A DNA stretch of 64,000 nucleotides from Cololabis saira (lineage: Eukaryota; Chordata; Actinopteri; Beloniformes; Belonidae), in contig NC_084597.1 in assembly GCF_033807715.1 (NCBI RefSeq), positions 3,907,387 to 3,971,386 on the forward strand, in the 5' to 3' direction. Both the position numbers and the translations under genes were made by a program. Under the pieces are notes generated by a model. It was given only the letters and a program-made list of their open reading frames with translations, made no database searches and was not told the origin of the DNA. This document shows, piece by piece, positions 58,155 to 64,000 of this stretch (positions are counted from its first letter, which is position 1; each line of letters begins with the position of its first letter).

Positions 58155-58157
<3 letters not shown>
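57974..58157. other. No recognised feature
   Basis: GC-richer short stretch beside E3. Confidence 0.35.

Positions 58158-58210
<53 letters not shown>
58158..58210. repeat. (CA)n microsatellite
   Basis: About 26 CA units. Confidence 0.96.
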
Positions 58211-58213
<3 letters not shown>

Positions 58214-58443
58214 CACCTGCATGCTTGCTTTGTAGTTTTTGGGGTTAGGTAGCGGTAGCGGTAGCTTAGCTCAGACTGCGATCAGATCAAGATTTGGGTC
58301 GATTGCTGTTCATGTTTTGGTCGGCTCCGTGCCGGTTTCGTGTTTTGTTTGTGGTTTTTTGTTGCAGATTTCCAGTGCTTGACGTGTGTTTCCGTGTGTT
58401 CCTGCTTCCTGGATTGGCAGTGGATGTCGTCACCCCCCACCCC

Positions 58444-58474
<31 letters not shown>

Positions 58475-59236
58475 ATATATACCTTTGGTTTCTACCTTCA
58501 TGGTATCAATCATTAATATGTGTGCAGACAAGGGAAAAAAATTAAAAAAAAAAAAAAAAAGAGAAAAAAGCCCAATTTTTCTTTGGTCTTTTCATTAATT
58601 GTATTGTCATCACAGCAGGATAAAGTTTCTATTTGTTTCCCAGATACTGGCTGGCTGCGAGGAAGCTGGAGCTCCCACATGTCCATCTCTGCTTTAAACC
58701 AGCAACTAAAACTAATCACAACATTTATTTCCAAAGACAAACCAAGAGCAGATCTAGGGAAGTGTCTTAAAATCAACCTGAATTTTGATAAGTTGCACAT
58801 TAAGCTCCCTTGTGCTGTTTCCACTTCAACGTTTAATTTCTCAACGAGGCCTGGAGAGTGTGAGGAAATGGTTTCTCTGGTTTCTCTAAGCAGTCGCTCC
58901 ACTCCCGGGACGGCTGCTGCTTTGAATGTTTTCCAAATGTGAATAATCTTTTTCCTTTGAAATGTGTCTGTTTGAAATGGTTTTTGAAAACAGCTTCATA
59001 ATCCTTCCCAGACTGAAACGCAGCATCGGTCGCTTCTTAGAGATAACTGTTGATATCATTCACACAATTAAGTGTTAAATATACCTCACACAATTATTCT
59101 TTATTTCATTCATTAAAAGAAAAACTAAACAGTTCAATATAATTACAACAAATCTCTTTCCTTGAATGAAAGGGAACAGAAAGAAGACTAAGCTTATTTT
59201 ATCTGTTCCTTTATCCTAAGAAATCAAATTTCAATT
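58211..59236. other. Single-copy-looking sequence with poly(A) runs
   Basis: A-tracts at about 58443-58467 and 58540-58560. A plus-strand frame over 58520-58942 begins in a lysine run and shows no recognisable domain. Confidence 0.35.
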
Positions 59237-60272
59237 AATGTAATAGTAAACAAAATAAAAAAAATATAAAAAAATTACGCAATTTGAAAAAAAAAGACAC
59301 TTTCCAATAAACGTAATTAAAAAAAAAACAAAAAAACAAAACCAAAACTACAACAAAGTTATAAAATAACACAAAATAGCTGTCGTCAAACACAGATAGT
59401 CGTATTCTTTTTTGATTCAAAGAAACTGGTCTGATCTGAACCGATCTGAACTGGTCTAAACCGGCTTGTACTGGTCTGAACTGGTCCAAACCAGTCTGAA
59501 CTGGTCTGAACCAGTCTGAACCGGCCTGTACTGGTTTAAACCGGCTTGTACTGGTCTGAACTGGTCTGAACTGGTCTGAACCGGTCTTAACCAGTCTGAA
59601 CCGGTCTTAACTGGTCCAAACCAGTCTGAACCGGCCTGTACTGGTTTGAACAGGTCTGAACCAATCTGAACTGGTCTAAACCGGCTTTTACTGGTCTGAA
59701 CCAGTCGGAACCGGTCTGAACCGGTCTGAATACTTGCTTTAAATGTATCCAATAGTAAACTAAATAAAAAAAATATTTAAAAATTACGCAATTTGAAAAA
59801 AAAAACAAACACTTTCCAATAAACGTAATTAAAAAAAACAAAAAACAAAACTACAACAAAGTTATAAAATAACACAAAATAGCTGTCGTCAAACACAGAT
59901 ATTCTTTTTTGATTCAAAGAAAAAAATGTGACAATGGTGCTAAAAAGAGAGAGAAAAAAAAGAAAAACCCACCTAACTTAACAATTATCATGATATTTCT
60001 TCATCAAATGTATTATTCTTTTAAATGTAATGTTTGATTTGCATTCTTTGGCTTCTGTATCCAGATTGTTCCATAAACTGATACCTTTTACAGAACGTTC
60101 CATTAATTTTGTCCTGAGTTTTTAAAGACCTCTGTTCATTTTAAGTTATACTTATTTGCTCTTTTTTCAATTTTTTTCTGTATATTGAATAGCAAAACTT
60201 TCTGAGATTTCCACATAATTCCACAAACAGATTACAAGTCCTAGTTTAGCCGTCATTCGCCATCAGAAGTTT
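59237..60272 (-). mobile_element. LINE 3' end T1 with internal minisatellite
   Basis: On the minus strand the ORF2 C-terminus reads KGISLWNNLDTEAKECKSNI then TFKRIIHLMKKYHDNC before a stop near 59985. An AT-rich 3' UTR follows, about 185 bp of which is duplicated (59243-59426 and 59751-59923) around minisatellite S. T2 at the window end is a reversed second copy without S in the visible part. Confidence 0.8.
59427..59735 (+). repeat. CTGGTCTGAA-type minisatellite S
   Basis: Roughly 30 units of 10 bp built from CTGGTCTGAA, CCGGTCTGAA and CCGGCTTGTA variants. Confidence 0.92.
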
Positions 60273-60959
60273 TTTTTTTTTATTGTTATTGCAATGTCTC
60301 TTCTTTTTTTTTTTGATTATGTGAAATGTGGTGTTGTTAACCTTTGTTTTTTTTTTATTTATTGTCTTTGTCTTCATTTTGAAAAATAAAAAAATTATAA
60401 ATAATAAAAAAAAAAACAATTATCGTGATATTTCTTCATCAAACTGGATTTTATTGTTCTTCAAACTGGCTTTTGTTATTCTCATTTTTTTTTTAATGCA
60501 ATTCACTATTTCCGGGTCTCATGACACTTACATATCTTCAAAGCTTTGAACCTGTTTACTAAACCTCTTCCAGCCTGGAAGCACATTGGCCTGTAATCTG
60601 AGACGCAACTTGCAGGTAATCAATGAAGTGCAGCTCCGCTGTTTCTGCAACAGCGTTTAAGGAGCGATCAAGCAATTAACCGGGATGGATACGGGCCCAG
60701 TTGATTACACAGGCGGCTGAATAAGCTTCATTTATTTGGTTGGAGCCTTTACGCTGTAGAGTCTACAGGTGTGATTACAGCTTGGATTGGTTTATTTATT
60801 TCTACCCAGAGTTGCTTTATTTTATTTCTCTTATTTATGTTTTTCTTTCTTTCTTCCATTTTTTTTGGGGGGGGGGGTTCAAGATCTTGGAGCCTTTTCC
60901 AGCACATTCACAAATTTGCTCCATCAGGAAAGAGAAGCACATCTATGGATACAGAAACC
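60273..60959. other. Mixed AT-rich and single-copy-looking sequence
   Basis: 60273-60500 is A/T rich and includes a second ATATTTCTTCATCAAACTGG resembling the T1 stop region. Nothing recognised after that. Confidence 0.4.
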
Positions 60960-61130
60960 TACGGGAGGAAGATTTTTTTTTTCATTATGCACTTCGAGAA
61001 AAAAGTGGAAACGTCGACAAAAAAGTTGAAATGTCGAGATAAATGTTGAAGTACAATTTCAAGAATAAAGTCAAAATAAAATTGAAATGTTGAGAAAAAT
61101 GGCGACTTTATCTAAAATATTTTCTCTCCT
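60960..61130 (+). repeat. Short N-type repeat N3
   Basis: TTTTCATTATGCACTTCGAG, AAAAAAGTTGAAATGTCGAG and AAATGTTGAAGTACAATTTC match the inner units of N1 and N2. The flanks of N1/N2 are absent. Confidence 0.8.
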
Positions 61131-61137
61131 GCATGAC

Positions 61138-62012
61138 CCGCGTTCAGACTGCATGCAAATCTGATTCATATCTGATTCCTTCTCATATCCGATTTTCAGG
61201 GCTGACTGTCCACACTGTTTTTAGCAAGTGTCCAGATCGGATCTGGCTCTGTTCAGACTGGACCATATCATTGACTGATCTGACGGGTTGCCGTAGCAAC
61301 CACGTCGGAGCGGAGGCATACCGCAATGAACGCATACCGCAAAAGTTGTGTCTCGGCGGAGGGACTCGACGTCCCAGCAAAATGAGAAACAGAGAAAAGT
61401 GTTCAGAACAAAACCATCAGCAAACTAACAAACCAACCAACAAAGCTCAGAGTTAACAAAACCAACCAGCAATTAATAACTGGCAGCCCCGCTCCATAAC
61501 CTCCTCCTGATGAGCTGACGGGCTGCAGGTTCAGGCTCACAGCGCGACTGAAGGCTGATTTATGGTTCCGCGTTACACCAACGCAGAACCTACGGCGTAG
61601 GGTACGCGGCGACGGCACCGTACGTGGAAATGCAGTCTTTTTTTCTGCTATTAAAACATGTTGTAATGTGAATTTGCAACACTTAAACTACAAATAATAG
61701 TTTTTGACGTGACATCAGAGATTGTACATGCTCTCTGTGAAAGGATGAGTAGCTCCACAACTGGAAATGGGCGGGTGGTTTGGAGCGTCTGGGACAGTCA
61801 TATCCGATCTGAGTGTTTGGATGTTCAGACTGAGACGCATCTGCCCAAATGAGATATGGATCGGATATGAAACTACCTCCCGGAGTTGGTTTCCATCTGG
61901 TTTGCAAAAATCGGATCTCATGCGGTTTGGGACTGTTCAGACTTTAAAAGAGTCATCCAGTTTCAATGTGGATGGGCTAAAAATCGGATATTGGCTGGCA
62001 GTCTGAACGCGG
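61138..62012 (+). mobile_element. TIR element AA (Harbinger-like)
   Basis: Left CCGCGTTCAGACTGC, right GCAGTCTGAACGCGG: a perfect 15-bp inverted repeat. The interior has repeated CATATCCGATTT/ATATCGGATCTG-type motifs in both arms. It contains H6 with its extension. Superfamily uncertain because the target duplication is not clear. Confidence 0.8.
61400..61628. repeat. Palindromic repeat H6 (half) with extension
   Basis: CAGCAAACTAACAAACCAAC to CTGACGGGCTGCAGGT, then AAGGCTGATTTATGGTTCCG and the TACGGCGTAGGGTACGCGG arm. Complement of 7024-7262. Confidence 0.8.
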
Positions 62013-62600
62013 CCTTAGGAGACAGGAAGTGTGTACCATTTCATACCATTGGCAGTAACGGTAATGCGCTATCTTCTGTATAGAGGATCTTTGCTAAAAC
62101 CATAATGACTAAAACCCCTGGAGAAACATTCAGTGAAGAACTGCCTCACGGCGGTGAGAGGGCTGAACCGAAGCGGTCGTTAAGGTCGGTGGGGGGGGCC
62201 GGGATAACGACTAACATCCACCTCGTCTCACAACTGGCAGTTTAACAAACTTTCAGAGACACCTGGAATTAAACCCGGCCGCAGGTTATCAGAGCTGGTT
62301 GCATCCTAGCAGGACTCTTCTATCTGCTAATGGAATATCAGCTGCAGCGTTTAGCATCCTACTCTTGTGTGGTTTCAGCAGTTCGGCTCGATTAAAACGG
62401 CCTCCGCTCCGTTCGCCTCATCAGCGCGGCTCGTTTGAGCTGATCTGAGAACAATCAGCTTCCTCTCTCTCTCAGCAGAGCTGGCGCCTCGTTTTATCAG
62501 GATTTTTAATCATAGTTTTGCATCCTTGGCAAACTGCTTTTCTGACACATTTCTCCGCCGTGTCCAAAACTCCCCCAAAAAATAAGGTTTAAACTGCTGC
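62013..62600. other. No recognised feature
   Basis: Single-copy-looking sequence. Confidence 0.4.
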
Positions 62601-62613
62601 TTTGATGACTTCT

Positions 62614-63485
62614 TTTTTTTTTTATATATCTTTTTATTTCACAATAATTTTCACAATTCACCTATTCACATTCACGATTTCTATTCTACCCACATTCCTA
62701 CCCTCCCCATAATTACCCTAGGGAAAAAAAAAAATAAAAAAAAATAAAAAAATCATACATTAAGGGAGAACAAAATTAAATAAATAAAAAAATAAATAAA
62801 TAAATAAAATATATAATGGCAGCAACAGCGATATCAAACTATATATATAATATATATAATTCTCCAGTTTTGAAAATAATGGAAACCAAAATTCTTGAAA
62901 AATATGACGGTTGTATTTTTCCAATGTTAATTTTTCCAATGGTAGAAAAACTGAAATTTTATCCAAAAAAAACTTGAAAGTTGGAGGGGAATCATCTTTC
63001 CAAAGTAAAAGTATGCATTTCTTAGCCAAGTATGTGATCATAATTAATATCCTGCTTTTTTTCCGGTCTAACTGAAGATCCAGTGTATCATTTAATAAAT
63101 ACAAATTTGAGCTTAACTCAAAATTAATTTCTAATACTGATTGTGTGAAGGAATGAATTGATTTCCAGAAACGTATTAAAAGATCACATTCCCAAAACAT
63201 ATGTACAAATGTTCCATCGATTCTTTTACATCTTGGACATTTTGAAGAGATATCCTTTGAAATTTTGTGCATTTTAATTGGAGTTAAATACAGTTTGTGA
63301 ATAAATTTAAAATTAGCCTCTTTAATTTTATTACTAGTAAAAGGAAAATGTATTTTTTCACATATATTTAACCAAGTATTTTCTTCAAAGATCATCTCCA
63401 ACTCCTTCTCCCATATCTTCACTAAAGTTTGGAAAGATGACAAACCTCCTTGTGATAAAATATTATAAAACTCACTGATCTTTCT
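62614..63485 (-). mobile_element. 5'-truncated L1-type LINE insertion
   Basis: On the minus strand an open frame runs from about 63480 to 62760: KISEFYNILSQGGLSSFQ, KIWEKELEMIFEENTWLNIC, the CCHC-like knuckle CPRCKRIDGTFVHMFWEC and RFWKSIHSF. This is the ORF2 C-terminus of an L1-group element. It then has a 3' UTR and terminal poly(T) at 62614. A 13-bp direct repeat TTTGATGACTTCT (62601-62613 and 63486-63498) is the target duplication. The reading frame is largely intact, suggesting a relatively young insertion. Confidence 0.88.
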
Positions 63486-63492
63486 TTTGATG

Positions 63493-64000
63493 ACTTCTGA
63501 TGGCGAATGACGGCTAAACTAGGATTTGTAATCTGTTTGTGGAATTATGTGGAAAGCTCAGAAAGTTTTGCTATTCAATATACAGAAAAAAAATTGAAAA
63601 AAGAGCAAATAAGTATAACTTAAAAGGAACAGAGGTCTTTAAAAACCCAAAATTCAGGACAAAATTCGTTCTGTAAAAGGTATCAGTTTACGTAACAATC
63701 TGGATACAGAAGCCAAAGAATGCAAATCAAACATTACATTTAAAAGAATAATACATTTGATGAAGAAATATCATGATAATTGTTAAGTTAGGTGGTTTTT
63801 TTTTCTCCCTCTCTTTTTGGCACCATTGTCATATTTTTTTCTTTGAATCAAAAAAGAATATGACTATCTGTGTTTGATTACAGCTATTTTTTGTTATAGT
63901 TTTGTCTTAGTTTTTTTTTGTTTGTTTATTTGTTTTTAAATTACATTTATTGTAAAGTGTTTTTTTTTTTAAATTGCGTAATTTGTCATTTTTTTTATTA
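63493..64000 (+). mobile_element. LINE 3' end T2 (runs off the window)
   Basis: Reversed copy of T1: CTTCTGATGGCGAATGACGG, AATCTGGATACAGAAGCCAA, ATTTGATGAAGAAATATCAT, then the AT-rich UTR. Reads SVKGISLRNNLDTEAKECKS and a DNC stop, preceded by stops. The two copies are inverted across about 3.2 kb. Confidence 0.82.

Noticed and set aside
58520..58942. 140-codon plus-strand frame as an upstream astn1 exon
   Set aside because: Wrong strand, begins in a poly(A)-derived lysine run, no EGF or astrotactin signature.

Overview
The window reads as vertebrate nuclear DNA, most likely from a percomorph teleost fish. Open reading is sparse. About half or more of the bases belong to recognisable mobile elements or tandem repeats, and many carry termini typical of fish hAT, Harbinger and Tc1-like elements. 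I see no operon, tRNA, rRNA or CRISPR array. Nearly all long open frames are by-products of 3n-periodic repeats.

The only host gene I can support is an astrotactin, best match astn1, on the minus strand. Four consecutive coding exons lie at 54352-54436, 51656-51730, 43468-43605 and 10716-10866. Their phases join exactly: GG|C gives Gly, AG|G gives Arg, AG|G gives Arg. They encode about 149 contiguous residues covering two EGF-like cysteine clusters. The introns are about 2.6, 8.0 and 32.6 kb. Everything outside these exons is intronic or flanking.

Layout. 1-10.7 kb (intron downstream of the last exon seen): LINE RT fragment, repeat family A copy 1, a TIR element with a 22-bp palindromic minisatellite, a 2.85-kb hAT nest, another hAT element, a Tc1 relic and a foldback repeat (N1) 22 bp from the exon. 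10.9-43.5 kb (giant intron): microsatellite-bearing MITE B1, a SINE/MITE nest, family A copies 2-5, a Harbinger nest, two inverted 21-bp satellite arrays (20.9-23.7 and 38.3-39.8 kb), a template-switch-like duplication (24.7-25.9 kb), an L1 remnant carrying a solo LTR and a MITE, a GC-rich island (32 kb), MITE D1, foldback N2, an LTR retrotransposon 5' end and a broken hAT transposase gene. 43.6-51.7 kb: MITEs C1, D2, G2, E2 and B3. 51.7-64 kb: a GGTCTT-rich minisatellite on both sides of an exon and interrupted by a MITE, then B4, E3, two inverted LINE 3' ends, a Harbinger-like MITE and a 5'-truncated L1 with a 13-bp target duplication.

At least ten insertions have intact or nearly intact 8-bp target-site duplications readable by eye, so the order of nested insertions can be reconstructed. 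The observations I rate highest are the inverted repeat pairs that bracket individual astn1 exons, the paired inverted 21-bp arrays, repeated microsatellite growth at one internal site of a MITE, a palindromic cassette shared by unrelated transposons, and a paralogous empty site for one insertion.
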